A DNA stretch of 64,000 bases, taken from NCBI GenBank assembly GCA_001557505.1, contig LSAX01000003.1, positions 1,612,001 through 1,676,000 of the forward strand, given 5' to 3'. Source of the DNA: Reticulascus tulasneorum. Lineage: Eukaryota > Ascomycota > Sordariomycetes > Glomerellales > Reticulascaceae. The position numbers were made by a program, and so were the translations under genes. The notes under the pieces were generated by a model that saw only the letters and a program-made list of their open reading frames with translations, was not told where the DNA came from and made no database searches. Of the stretch, positions 11,928 to 21,766 are shown one piece after another (the stretch's first letter is position 1; every line of letters starts with the position of its first letter).

Positions 11928-12740
11928 ATGTCGACCCAACACTTTCCTCAGTTCGCCTTATTTCCGCTCGAAATCCAACTCCAGATCTGGGAAGATGTTT
12001 GGGCCAACGAGTCGGTCGACGTGCAAGAAGTATACTTCCTCAAGCTCTCGCACCACAGACGGCCGAATGAGGAACCGCGGGTTGAGATAGCTTTCCCTGC
12101 GATGATGCATGTCTGTGTAGCATCACGTGCCATCGCGTCGAAGAAGCTCATGTTCAGAAACGGTGGCAAGGCAAATATCATGATCCCAGAAAGACCGTAC
12201 CGCCCCGAGCTGGATGTCTTGTACGTTCAGCCCGGGATCGTCAGGGATTCCCTGGTGGAAATCGACGGGTCAGACGATCTCCTGATTCGTCTCGGGGCAG
12301 AGGCTCTGCACATAGCCATCGATGCCTCAACATGCCGGGTCCACTGGGAAGACCTGCTCGATTACAACTGGCTCTTCCCCGAGCTGCGCCACTTGTCCGT
12401 GGTCTTTGAGTTCGAGAATTATGATAGCCAGGCGTGGGAAACTCGCCCAGACTTGTACAGCCGCGGTGCCGAGCCGTTTTCCCCCCGATGTCATCTTGCG
12501 GCCGTCACGAAGAAGAAGATGCAGGCTTTGTCTAACGACCCACAGGAAGTAGAAGTGTCCGTCTTTTTAAGCCACCTAAGTCGAGCGATAACCGAACTGG
12601 AGCCTGTCCCAGTGGATGCAGGTGGTCGACCTGTGCCCTTGGATGAGAGAACGAATGAACCGCTCTTTGACCTTATCCCAACGCAAATGATTCAGCGGTC
12701 TGGTTTTCCTCTCCTAGGTACGGGCCATTGGAAACGATAA
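11928..12740 (+). CDS. 2EXR domain-containing protein
   Basis: Fungal protein of the abundant 2EXR family, named after a conserved motif and with no established biochemical function. It is a single exon of 270 aa from the ATG at 11928; an in-frame ATG nine codons upstream is possible but weaker. The N-terminus carries the hallmark FPQFALFPLEIQLQIWEDVW, an F-box-like opening helix. A mid-region follows in which VCVASRAIASKK resembles the usual C..SR segment. The rest is globular with no signal peptide, membrane helix or low-complexity tail. Such genes occur in large, variable families in Pezizomycotina. It converges on the rhodopsin-domain gene. Confidence 0.85.
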   Translation: MSTQHFPQFALFPLEIQLQIWEDVWANESVDVQEVYFLKLSHHRRPNEEPRVEIAFPAMMHVCVASRAIASKKLMFRNGGKANIMIPERPYRPELDVLYVQPGIVRDSLVEIDGSDDLLIRLGAEALHIAIDASTCRVHWEDLLDYNWLFPELRHLSVVFEFENYDSQAWETRPDLYSRGAEPFSPRCHLAAVTKKKMQALSNDPQEVEVSVFLSHLSRAITELEPVPVDAGGRPVPLDERTNEPLFDLIPTQMIQRSGFPLLGTGHWKR

Positions 12741-13102
12741 TAAAATGCCTTCATTGGCTTAAGCTATGTTATCGGCGGTGCCCATTGCAGTGATCATGCT
12801 GTCCAAGGATATGAGAGTCGTGCTCTTTTACCCTGACTAGTAATTTCACTGCGAACTCGGGACCTCCACGTTGCACCATATGAATGGCAAAGAGAAATCA
12901 GTATCCTGTAAGGCCGCAAATTTGCCTCATGAAGCTTGTCATGGGCTTTTATCATTATGATTACGCCAGTATCTCCGGTCCCCTAGTCTATCGGTACAGC
13001 CTCGATCGGGTATCTCCACACAATGCAACAATTCCATCCATAGCCATGAATGCAGCTCATCAACGCCATGCCCAAGTCTAATCGCATAATCCAATCCATA
13101 TC
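12741..13102. other. Short convergent intergenic region
   Basis: 362 bp between two converging 3' ends. It should contain both polyadenylation regions; nothing else seen. Confidence 0.6.
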
Positions 13103-14467
13103 TCACGCCGAAGGACCACGAAGAATCGTCTGCCAGTCCTCGCCGGTGCTCGCTTTTCTCCCCCCATACCTTGCCTCGACAATTTCACGATCCTCTTCAA
13201 CAACCTGGACACTGATCGTCCTTAAAATGCCCTTCGACAATGACTCCGCGCCGAATGTTTCTCCTACTCCGTACATCCCTCCAATGTTCATGCTGACAAG
13301 CTGCTTGTCCGGGACAGTTCCAGGGCTGATAGCCTCTTCAACCACTCTTGGTGTTTTTGGCATTGGATCCGCGCCTCGCTCTGTACGTGCGCCTTGAATA
13401 ATTAAAGTAGTATCTCGTTTCATACTGGCGAATGACCCCAGGTCCGACACTTCTCGGTCAACTAGCTCGTTGTCCGAAGTAGCGCGGCTCAGGCTGAGCT
13501 GGCGAGCTTTCTTCGAGAATAAGGGGCCGAGTGTGAGAACGTTTGCCGCGACGATTCCAAGATTTTGGATGAGACTACTTTATTAGCAATGATTTCGTAG
13601 GTGGATATGGGACAAACATACAGAGCTAGCAGAGTTGCAATGAAATTTGCAAACGTGTACCCAGCTTGGGTGTCCATGAGTGATGTCTCATACGTTCTCA
13701 CGATAGAAAAAAGTCCAGCCCTATTAAGAGATTAGCTGGTTGCCTTGGGTTGGAGAAGCTCCGATACTCACATGAAACTGCAAACGGACAGGACATAGAA
13801 TGGCCACCGAATGCTTTTGCTGATTCCCGCATCTCGAACAATCATGATGGGGAATATCGAAAGGAAGAAGAAGGTGAAAACGGCAAATCCACCCTGGAAG
13901 TATCCGAGATTCAGCTCGATGACCGGATCGAAACACTCCCCTTCAATTGTTGGGTTCCACAGCTTCTCCAGTGGTCGGCATTGTAGATTCGAGGTCAATG
14001 AGAAGGCCAGGTTGACGATGGCCAGTACCACGATCAGAACCCCGAGCAAAACGTTCCATGGCCGGGATCGTCCTATCGTTCGAAGGAAGAAGAAGCAGAC
14101 GGAGATCTTGGCTAGTGTCGAGCCGAACATGAGCCACGGTTGTGCGAGGAAGTCGAATTGCATCGCCCGTATCCGGTCGTCGAGAGATTGAGACTCTATT
14201 ATTGTGAAGATCATCCCAATGAAGCCCATGACCTAGGAGAGCTCGTTAGTCTTCTCGACACAACCAAATGAAGACGGGAACATATACCATTGCCGCCCCA
14301 ATAGAGTAGTCGTCCCAGCCAATCGACCTCGATATCCTCCACCGCACCACGAACCTCAACCCACACGTCAACAACGCCACGCTCGTCGTGGCAACAGACA
14401 CAGCAAGAAGGGCCGGCCCTTTGCTTGCTTCACTCGTTCCCATTACGGCATCGGTAAGAGACGCCAT
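13103..14467 (-). CDS. Rhodopsin-domain (PTH11/SAT4-like) membrane protein
   Basis: Seven-helix plasma-membrane protein of the fungal rhodopsin-domain family, related to the membrane part of PTH11-type receptors. Ligand and role are unknown. Four exons: 14467-14288, 14232-13772, 13720-13622 and 13577-13103, giving 404 aa with every junction in frame. Family landmarks are an N-terminal helix followed by RFVVRW and the GWDDYSI motif at the end of the first loop. WLMFGSTLAKISVCFFFLR comes in the third helix, then an extracellular loop with conserved cysteines (QCRPLEKLWNP, GECFDP). The helices run to about residue 265, followed by a hydrophilic cytoplasmic tail of roughly 140 residues. No CFEM domain precedes the membrane region, so this is the non-CFEM subclass. 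Confidence 0.9.
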
Positions 14468-15857
14468 CACCACCAAGTCTGTATGCTGAAATTAGGTAAG
14501 GGCGGAGAAGGTAGCGTGAACCAAAGTTACAACTCTGGGCCTCACGGGGTTTTGAGGACGATATCGTGCGTTCTGGACAGGGGTTCTGAGCAAACAGTCG
14601 TCCTTTCCCACTTGCATGGCCGATTGGTAACAGGTCAGGGATGGGATCGCAGCCAGGGACAAAACGAGCTCCGTTCTGGAAGCTGAGGAAGCACGCGCAG
14701 GTTCGTTCCACGAAATATTGGGGACGTGCGTGTGTCTTGTCGTTGCGTATCAAACAACAACGACGTATGCATGCAAACAGATTGCCAGTTGCAAGACAAT
14801 CATGTCCAGGGAGATCTGCCCAGGAGAGCGAAACCCATGACATAACAGCAAGCAAGCCACGCTGCTTCTTTCACGGTACGGAAATCATACGAGCTGCTCG
14901 TTTACCAGATTCTGCGCTCGGGGGGAACGCATCGTGCAGACAGGTCAGGATCTAGGGATGGCGATCCGGACGGGACATGCGGCATCTTCGTGTAAATGCG
15001 CTTCTGGTCATGCGAGCGCTCATTTCTGGAAACAACGAGGGCCCCGGGAAAGTCAATTGGGCTGCTGGCGTTGTGTGAAACGTCACGACGGAATTTGATC
15101 AGCGAGTCCGAATAAGGTATTATGTGACATACTATGTATGTATGTGTCGTGGGGGGTTTTGAATGCCTTTTCGACCTTCTCGTTGGGGCGATATCGAAAA
15201 ACTCTAGTCTTCTGGACCTCTAGTTGTCTCCGCAATCCGCGATGCAACTTGCCCCCCAGACCCAAGGCACATCCTCCGCAAAATAAATCCAAGAGAGTTG
15301 CGATGAAAGATAGGACGAAGGTTCATCTCCATACCGTCTCTGCCAAACAGCTAAGCCCCAGCAGCCTCCTGAATCCCAATGTGACGACGGAACGCATGAC
15401 ATTTAGCAAGGCCTCTTTTTGGGGGAGGGGGATGCGGAGGGTCGCAAGTATGATCGACGTCCCAAAGCCTTCGCGAAGCCATGATGGAAGCTTCCACCCG
15501 CGACCCCCCATTCCCGATTTGGGAAGTCTATTCGTTCTCTGCGTCTCAAAGTGCATGAAAGTTTCCAGCCCTGGTTTTACAAAGCTGCGACACGTCCGGC
15601 CGAAACAGGGAGAGATTGAGAACCTTCACAAGCGCAACGGTTCATGTACATTGTCGCATTTCGCGGCAGAGCCCAATTAGGCAATATGCAAGCAAGTTAG
15701 ATTTTCCTGGTCGAACTTGGCATGTCTATTCACTTTACATCTGCATACAGGTTGGCGACAACAAAAAAAACTGGCTTTGTACAAGAATCCCGACACATGG
15801 GATTTGATTTGTGACGGGTGGGTGGGGCGAGCAACAACTTTGATTTATGATTACAGT
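14468..15857. other. Intergenic, upstream of the rhodopsin-domain gene
   Basis: 1.39 kb with no supported gene. A 180-codon open frame at 15138-15680 (+) has no recognisable domain or splice structure and is judged spurious. The region should hold the rhodopsin-domain promoter and the 3' flank of the thiolase gene. Confidence 0.55.
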
Positions 15858-17304
15858 TTAGAAACGAGCCTCAACCTTCTGCTCCGTGTCTTGCAAAGCC
15901 CACTCGCTGGTACTCGTCCGGCTCCGTACACTGGCCACTTGTTGCGCCGTGAAGCCCTTTGCCTCGACCGCGGGGTTGTAGCCTAGCTTGTTGATCTTGC
16001 CCACCGTTGCCGAGTCGACCTTCGGGGCGGGCTTGCCATCCGCTCGTGTGTACACTGTGACAACTACGGCGCCGCCGAGTCCGAGGTTATGTTGGAGTGC
16101 GTACTTGGTCTGCGGTACGGAGCGGTTATTCGCCCACCCTCGCAGGTGCCAGCAGAGCTCGGCGCATTGTGCAAGGCCGGTCGCGCCAAGCGGGTGACCT
16201 TTGGAGATTAGGCCGCCGGACGGGTTAATGACGTACTTCCCACCGTAGGTGATGTCGCCGTTTCGAATCAGCTCATGCGCTTTACCGGGCGCAGACAGTC
16301 CCAGAGCATCAATGACAACCATCTCATTGGCGCTGAAGCAGTCGTGCAGCTCCACGACCTGCACATCGTTTGCTGTGATTTTGGCCTCGGCGTAGGCGGT
16401 CTTGGCAGCGAACTTGGACATCTCAAAGCCCATCAAGTCGATGGCGCTTTTGGAGAACAGGCTCGGTGCGTCTGTGGCCATGCATTGCCCTGCGATGAGG
16501 ATGGCCTGGTCCTTGAGGTGCGGCCGCTCGTCCAGGAATGCCTGTGAGACGAGGACAGCGGCTGCTCCACCGTCGGAAGTGGGGCAGCATTGCAGCTTGG
16601 TGAGAGGCTCGAAGATCATGGGCGCCTTCATTATCTGTTCGTGAGTGTAGACGTCCTGGAACTGGGAGTACGGGTTCTTGGTCGAGTGCTCGTGGTTGAT
16701 TCGGCCAATCTCGGCAAAGTCCTCAGCCTTGGCGCCATACCTGATGATAGTTAGGGTCTGTTGCACAGAGACGATGTGAAGTCAGAAGGAATGACGGTGC
16801 TTACTTCTCAATATATTCTCTTCCAGCATTGCCAAACATCTGGGCGGCACCGGGCGCATTCGTGAAGCCCCTCGTCTCCGCCATCATCTTCACCGTCGTG
16901 CCGGTGGGGTTCTCCCTGTCATTGAAGAAGCTCTGCAGGCTCCCCGGCATCATCTTCTCGAAGCCGACAACGAGTATGCAGTCGGCAGCGCCCGCCGCGA
17001 TGAGATCCCGCCCCATGGCGATGCCGGTGGAGCCAGTGGAGCAGTTGTTGTTGACGTTGTAGATGGGGATCTGGGTCATGCCGAACTGGTAGAAGACGCG
17101 CTGGCCGCAGGTGGAATCACCGTAGCAGTAGCAAGCCACGCCCTGATCAACGTCGTCGTAGTTGATCTGGGCGTCGAGCATGGCTTTCACGCCGGCTTCG
17201 AAGCCCAGCTCGGTGTAGTCGACCTTGCCGCGAGGCTTGATGAATTTGGTCATGCCCACGCCGAGCACGTAGCATGGCTGCTTCTGTCTTTGCTTGGCAG
17301 GCAT
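15858..17304 (-). CDS. SCP2-type thiolase (sterol carrier protein x-like)
   Basis: Thiolase-fold enzyme of the SCP-x branch, which acts on (branched-chain) 3-ketoacyl-CoA, usually in peroxisomal beta-oxidation. Two exons, 17304-16805 and 16740-15858, 460 aa. The 64-nt intron has a GTAAGC donor and CTAAC branch point. Active-site landmarks are Cys88 in [10 protein letters not shown], His299 in [10 protein letters not shown], His349 in [10 protein letters not shown], and [11 protein letters not shown] near the end, the SCP-x form of the last motif, which lacks the second thiolase cysteine. There is no C-terminal SCP2 lipid-binding domain, so this is a stand-alone thiolase. The last three residues are ARF, at best a weak variant of the peroxisomal signal SKL, so location is uncertain. 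An upstream extension of the frame to 17451 starts without ATG and was not used. It neighbours an FAD monooxygenase and may share a catabolic role. Confidence 0.93.
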
Positions 17305-18115
17305 CTTGGGTATGTTTCTGTATTCCTTACTAGATATTGGGATGTGAAGGAGGTTGGCCGAGGTCTGATTTCTCCGTAGTGAAGTAGCGCTGATGTCTGT
17401 GGTGAATGAAATTACACGGTTCTGGTTGGAAGTAAGAGATGGGGGTATCACAAAGAAACAGACAGAGGCGACAGATGAAAAGTAACGAGAGCTGGAGGTC
17501 GACAGTAGAAGTATTCAGTTTAATCCCACGGCAATTAGATGATTAATATTCAGAGATCAGAAGGTGTCCCGGCAGTATTTCACATGAGCAGGACAGCAAC
17601 TGATGGAGGCTCCAGATTCCGCCTCCCGATTTCCGGGGAATGCGGGGAGCCTCGGCCGATCTCCAGCCTGTGAGTATGCGCCCCACCGTCCACTGTAGCG
17701 GAGTTGTCCAATCAGTGTTCCTACCGAGGTACTAAAAGTGGATCCTCCCTCTTGATCTGGAAAGCATGTCGTCCATCCCCAACTTGGCCATGTTTGCCTC
17801 TTGCGGTATCTAGAGTTTTGACGTTTCCCTTTCTGGGACTTCAGAATTGGCCGAGGAGCAAAGCACACCTGCAAGCGGGCGTCATGTGAAACTATAATTC
17901 GAAAGTGGCCTGTAAACTAAATAGAGACACAAACAATCCGGCAACCATGCTATATTGCCACTTTTGAATAGGCCAGTCACATGGACCCGCAGTTATGCCA
18001 CCGAAAACCTAGTCGTCGATAGAGTTGACTCTGCAACCATTCTCAAGAAAGTTGATGAGATGGTACGACGCTCCGTAGCCCGATACCAGTACTATTACCT
18101 CCACTGTCCTTAGCT
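17305..18115. other. Intergenic, thiolase promoter
   Basis: 811 bp containing the presumed thiolase promoter and the 3' flank of the monooxygenase. No gene or repeat recognised. Confidence 0.6.
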
Positions 18116-19432
18116 TCAATTCTCAGTCTGCCCCTGAGCCCAAGCCTCAACTTTCTCTTCAATCTTCGGCACATAAAGCCAAGCCATCTGGTCGGGACTC
18201 TCCTCAGACCACAGCTCATCCTTGCTCAGTAGTGCCATCTTGTCGCTCGGCAGCCTCTTGTTATTCAGCTTCTGCGTCAGGGCCACCACGTCCTGGATTC
18301 TGTCTTGGCGCATCTTCTGCCAGAAAGCCAACGCATCCTCCCACTTCAAGTTGCTGTTCTCCCGTAGCTTCGCGACCAGTAATGCCAAAGCCTGTACATC
18401 CTCAAATGCCTGGGACGCTCCCTGTCCTGTTGTAGGTGGGAGAGCATGCGCGGCATCGCCTAGGATCACCACGCGGCGATGTGGTAAAGACGTCCAGTGG
18501 TCAAGTCGGGGCAGGAGGTAGAATGGCCAGACGTTCAGGGAGCTGGCGTCGATGTTTTCCAGCGCTGATTGCACGATGTCCGGCCAGGTATCGATGTTAC
18601 TCTGCAACATGCCCTTCAATGCATCTTTGTCCTTGAGCAAAGCCGCCCACTCCTCTTGAGCCCGTTCTTCGAAGGGGAATTGGGTTCCTGCCAGCATTTC
18701 GGAACCATCCGACTTCTGTGGCGCCAGGACGAACGCCCCCCTAGTTGACGGGACAGTGACGGGGAATTTGTAGTCCTTTTCCTCCGGGATGCGAAGCTGT
18801 GCGCTTGCCACAGCATACGTCACGGCCGCAAGACCGACAAACTTGGGCTTGACGTCGGGCGATACATAAGTGTTCCGGACTTTCGAGTGGATCCCATCAG
18901 CGCCGATTAGCAGACTAGCTGATCGAGTGGTGCCATCAGTGAGCTCAAATCTCACACCCTCGGCGGTCTCCTCCACTATCCTAGAGAATTTCTTCTCAAA
19001 CTCCACCGGGATGCCCTTCTCTGCACACACAGCGTACAGTGAGTCCAGTAGCTCTTGTCGGAAGATGCGCATGGCTTTGTAGCCGAACGCATCTTTTCCC
19101 CCGAGGGGGTAGCGGTCGACGGTCTTCTCCTGCGGGTCCTTGTAGTACACGTACTCGAATGGATAGCCCTTTGGAACCAGGCGATCGTAGACGCCCAGGG
19201 AGTCGAGTATTCCGAGGGCATTCGGGCAGATCATCATGCCTCCTCCTGCTGTGCGTGGGGCAAGCTGTGACGCCCGCATCTCATACACGGTGCAGGGTAT
19301 CGAGAGTGAGTTGAGGGCCAACGCCATTGCCATTCCCTATCAGAGTTAGAATACCGTGAAACTGGGGGTTGAAAGACATCTTACAGCAATACCGCCGCCA
19401 ATGATGGCAACGTCCTCGTTCGAGTCGAACAT
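18116..19432 (-). CDS. FAD-dependent aromatic monooxygenase
   Basis: Group A flavoprotein hydroxylase (PHBH/salicylate hydroxylase-like) that uses FAD and NAD(P)H to hydroxylate an aromatic or polycyclic substrate. Two exons, 19432-19385 (16 codons) and 19336-18116, 422 aa. The 48-nt intron splits the FAD-binding motif and restores VAIIGGGIAGMAMA (GxGxxG at residues 12-17). The DG motif is at ADGIHSKVR (about residue 163), and the second FAD motif is GDAAHALPPTTGQGASQAFED (from about residue 309). No transmembrane tail is seen, so it is probably soluble. Its start codon diverges from that of the small NAD(P)-binding protein across a 1.03-kb promoter that carries stacked palindromes. The Zn2Cys6 gene further right could be its regulator (inference). 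The substrate cannot be assigned from sequence. Confidence 0.93.
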
Positions 19433-20461
19433 TTTCGATTGAGCTGTTTAATTAGGATGTCTTCTTCAGGTGTTTCTTGCTGAACCTTCTGCACAACCTG
19501 TTTGCGACTGGCTGCCACGCCAGCCTTTATACTCTGGCCATTCAACTTGCAACAGGTTACCACAGATACGGCCATTAGCGCTGACCAAGAATTCAACCAA
19601 ACAAGAAGCTTTGCTGGGCCAGGTACCCGTTACACTGTTGCTTCCCACGTTGTAAGTGTTGCCTGCGGGTGATGTAATGTGGATTATGCCGAGAAATCCT
19701 TCTCGGCCGAGTCCCGGCTCCTCCGGCCAAAATGACCCTCCGCACCCGTCTCTCAGTTGTCAGCAATTAACAGAGCCTACGTCTTATTAATTAGCAACAA
19801 AACACATAATTTCAGAACCCCTGGTCGACACCAGCCACCTGCGTCTACGCGCCGCCTGCGTCTTCATGCCGCCGAGGATGGATGAGTAGGGGTCTAAGGA
19901 TTCGAAGGAAGGAAATCTCACCTCCGAGCTCTGTTTGGCAAAATTAAATCCCACTGTCGCAGGCATTTTGATCACGCAGGGCAGTCCGTTGATCCTCACC
20001 CCATGCCCCAGCCCATTTCGGCGTATCTGCAGGGCTTTTTTCACACGCCACTTCCTCCGTGTTGCGTGTTCCACACCTCGAGCGTCACGGCCGACCAAGC
20101 ATTTCGGGTCCGGGGCTGGAGTTAAGGGCCTTTGTAATCAGGGTACGTCCGTATGCCGGCCACTACTATGCTGGACTTGTGTGAACTCTCGGACTTTTTA
20201 GAACAGTTCGGATGCCGGCAAATGTTGGTGTTGAAATGCGAACCGTATAAGAGGCCCGGTGAGCCTCAAGCTGCAAGTAGAGCATTCAACACGCACACCA
20301 CTCATCACGAACTTCACAAGCATCAGACAATATTCCACCAATACCAAACTTTGACCAGATTAGTACATCTTGAGCCTATTAGTTCAATTGGTTGCCCGCC
20401 CTTTCATATCTACAAGTTTTAGAATACAGATCAGTCTTAAGGGGCCATCTTCATCAACACA
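19433..20461. promoter_or_regulatory. Divergent promoter, monooxygenase / NAD(P)-binding protein
   Basis: 1.03 kb between two divergent start codons. Its main visible feature is a GC-rich block of nested palindromes at 19688-19726, listed separately. No coding frame here has support. Confidence 0.55.
19688..19726. promoter_or_regulatory. Candidate Zn2Cys6 operator, stacked palindromes
   Basis: Within 39 bp there is a perfect inverted repeat with 8-bp arms and a 4-nt loop (19688-19707, GCCGAGAA/TTCTCGGC), an overlapping 10-bp palindrome CTCGGCCGAG (19702-19711), and CGG-N5-CCG (19715-19725). Paired CGG/CCG triplets are the classical target of Zn2Cys6 dimers. That this serves the regulator encoded at 21767-24267 is inference. 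Confidence 0.45.
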
Positions 20462-21160
20462 ATGCAGCTTCTTCTCATCGGCGCAAGCGGCCAAAACGGC
20501 AAGCTCATCATTGAAGAAGCCCTCCAACGAAACCACTCCGTCACCGCCCTCGTCCGCAATCCCGACTCGCTCACACCACGCCCACGCCTGACCATCGTCA
20601 AAGGCTCGCCGCTTGACCTAGACGACATCGCAGTCGCCATCGCCGCATCCCCCACTCCACCGACAGCGGTCCTAGTCTCCCTGAGCTTGCGGCGGCTCTC
20701 CGGCTCTCCTTTCGCAGCAGTCTCCCCCGACTCGCCTCCGACGCTGATGGCGGATTCCATTCGCAACTGCCTGGTCGCCATGCGCGCTGCCAACCCCCCC
20801 ATCCGCAAGCTGGTGATCAACAGCATGCATGGCACGGGATCCAGCTTCGGCAGCATGACATTTCCCATGCGGTGGTTGTTTACCTGCAGCAACATGAAGC
20901 ACACGCGGGCCGGTCATGACGCAGTCGATCAGCTTGTGCGGGAGGAGTGTGGCGAGAAGTCGGGAGAAGGAATTCGATGGGTCATGGCCCGGCCGCCTCT
21001 GTTGGTTGAAGGGCCGAAGATGGAGGTGAAGGTATTTGCAGAGGATGGCAGCGGTGTGGCGTTAGTGCCAAAGATCACAAGGAGTAGCGTAGCTGCGTTT
21101 ATGGTTGATGCGGCAGAGAGGGATGACTGGGATCGATCGTCACCAGTAATTACGAACTGA
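20462..21160 (+). CDS. NAD(P)-binding (NmrA-like/atypical SDR) protein
   Basis: Small Rossmann-fold protein, 232 aa, single exon. It begins MQLLLIGASGQNGKLI, an atypical-SDR nucleotide motif (GxxGxxG) at residues 7-13. LVRNP follows the second strand, as in NAD(P)H-binding (NmrA-like, BVR-B-like) proteins. The middle has LVINSMHGTGSSFGS, and the C-terminal part is short and lacks a YxxxK pair, so catalysis by the classical SDR mechanism is not supported. It may be a reductase acting on a small molecule or a redox sensor. The start is the first ATG after the divergent promoter shared with the FAD monooxygenase, which suggests co-regulation. The gene converges with the Zn2Cys6 gene. Confidence 0.85.
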   Translation: MQLLLIGASGQNGKLIIEEALQRNHSVTALVRNPDSLTPRPRLTIVKGSPLDLDDIAVAIAASPTPPTAVLVSLSLRRLSGSPFAAVSPDSPPTLMADSIRNCLVAMRAANPPIRKLVINSMHGTGSSFGSMTFPMRWLFTCSNMKHTRAGHDAVDQLVREECGEKSGEGIRWVMARPPLLVEGPKMEVKVFAEDGSGVALVPKITRSSVAAFMVDAAERDDWDRSSPVITN

Positions 21161-21766
21161 ATGGGTGGCTGTTTGTTCTGCTGGCCTGACTTTGCATCGA
21201 CTGGGGAGATAGCAGGTAGAAATGCCAAATGACTTCTCTTGGACGTCGTCTATGTACGTAATAATTCATAACTGAGACCGCGAAGCCCCGTACGCCGTCT
21301 CTACCAGCCCGCTTTTCGAAATGGTATATAGTATAGGTACATTCCCCCCGGGTATGCCGCCATATTCCCCCCTTTGAAGTCCAACCTATACATTCACACT
21401 TTGCGTTCTCTCATCTCGAGACAAGTGATAATACATTAATCAAAGGTAACCATGCACAACAAACTCCCTCGCATTGCCGCAGTGCGCTGCCAAATAAAAT
21501 CCCCGGTCGAAGTGAACCGACTTGCAACCATTGCAGAAAAGCTGCACCTGGCTGTCCAGAAGGTTGTTAGGACCTCCTTCATATAATCCTTCCACCACAA
21601 ATGTGCACCGGAGGGAAGGGTCAAAAAGCCGGCCTCATGCTTTGAGACCCTTCAATCTACCCGCCTTATGGAAGCAGCGGCCTAGGAAATGAGCCAACTG
21701 CCATCTCATGACCCCGATCCATAGAAGACCATTGGGTTCCAGAATTCCAAATCCCACGGTGAGGAT
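21161..21766. other. Convergent intergenic region
   Basis: 606 bp between the 3' ends of the NAD(P)-binding gene and the Zn2Cys6 gene. Nothing beyond probable 3' UTRs is visible. Confidence 0.6.

Noticed and set aside
15138..15680. 180-codon open frame in an intergenic region
   Set aside because: No domain, no signal peptide, mixed composition and no conserved-looking segment; open by chance.
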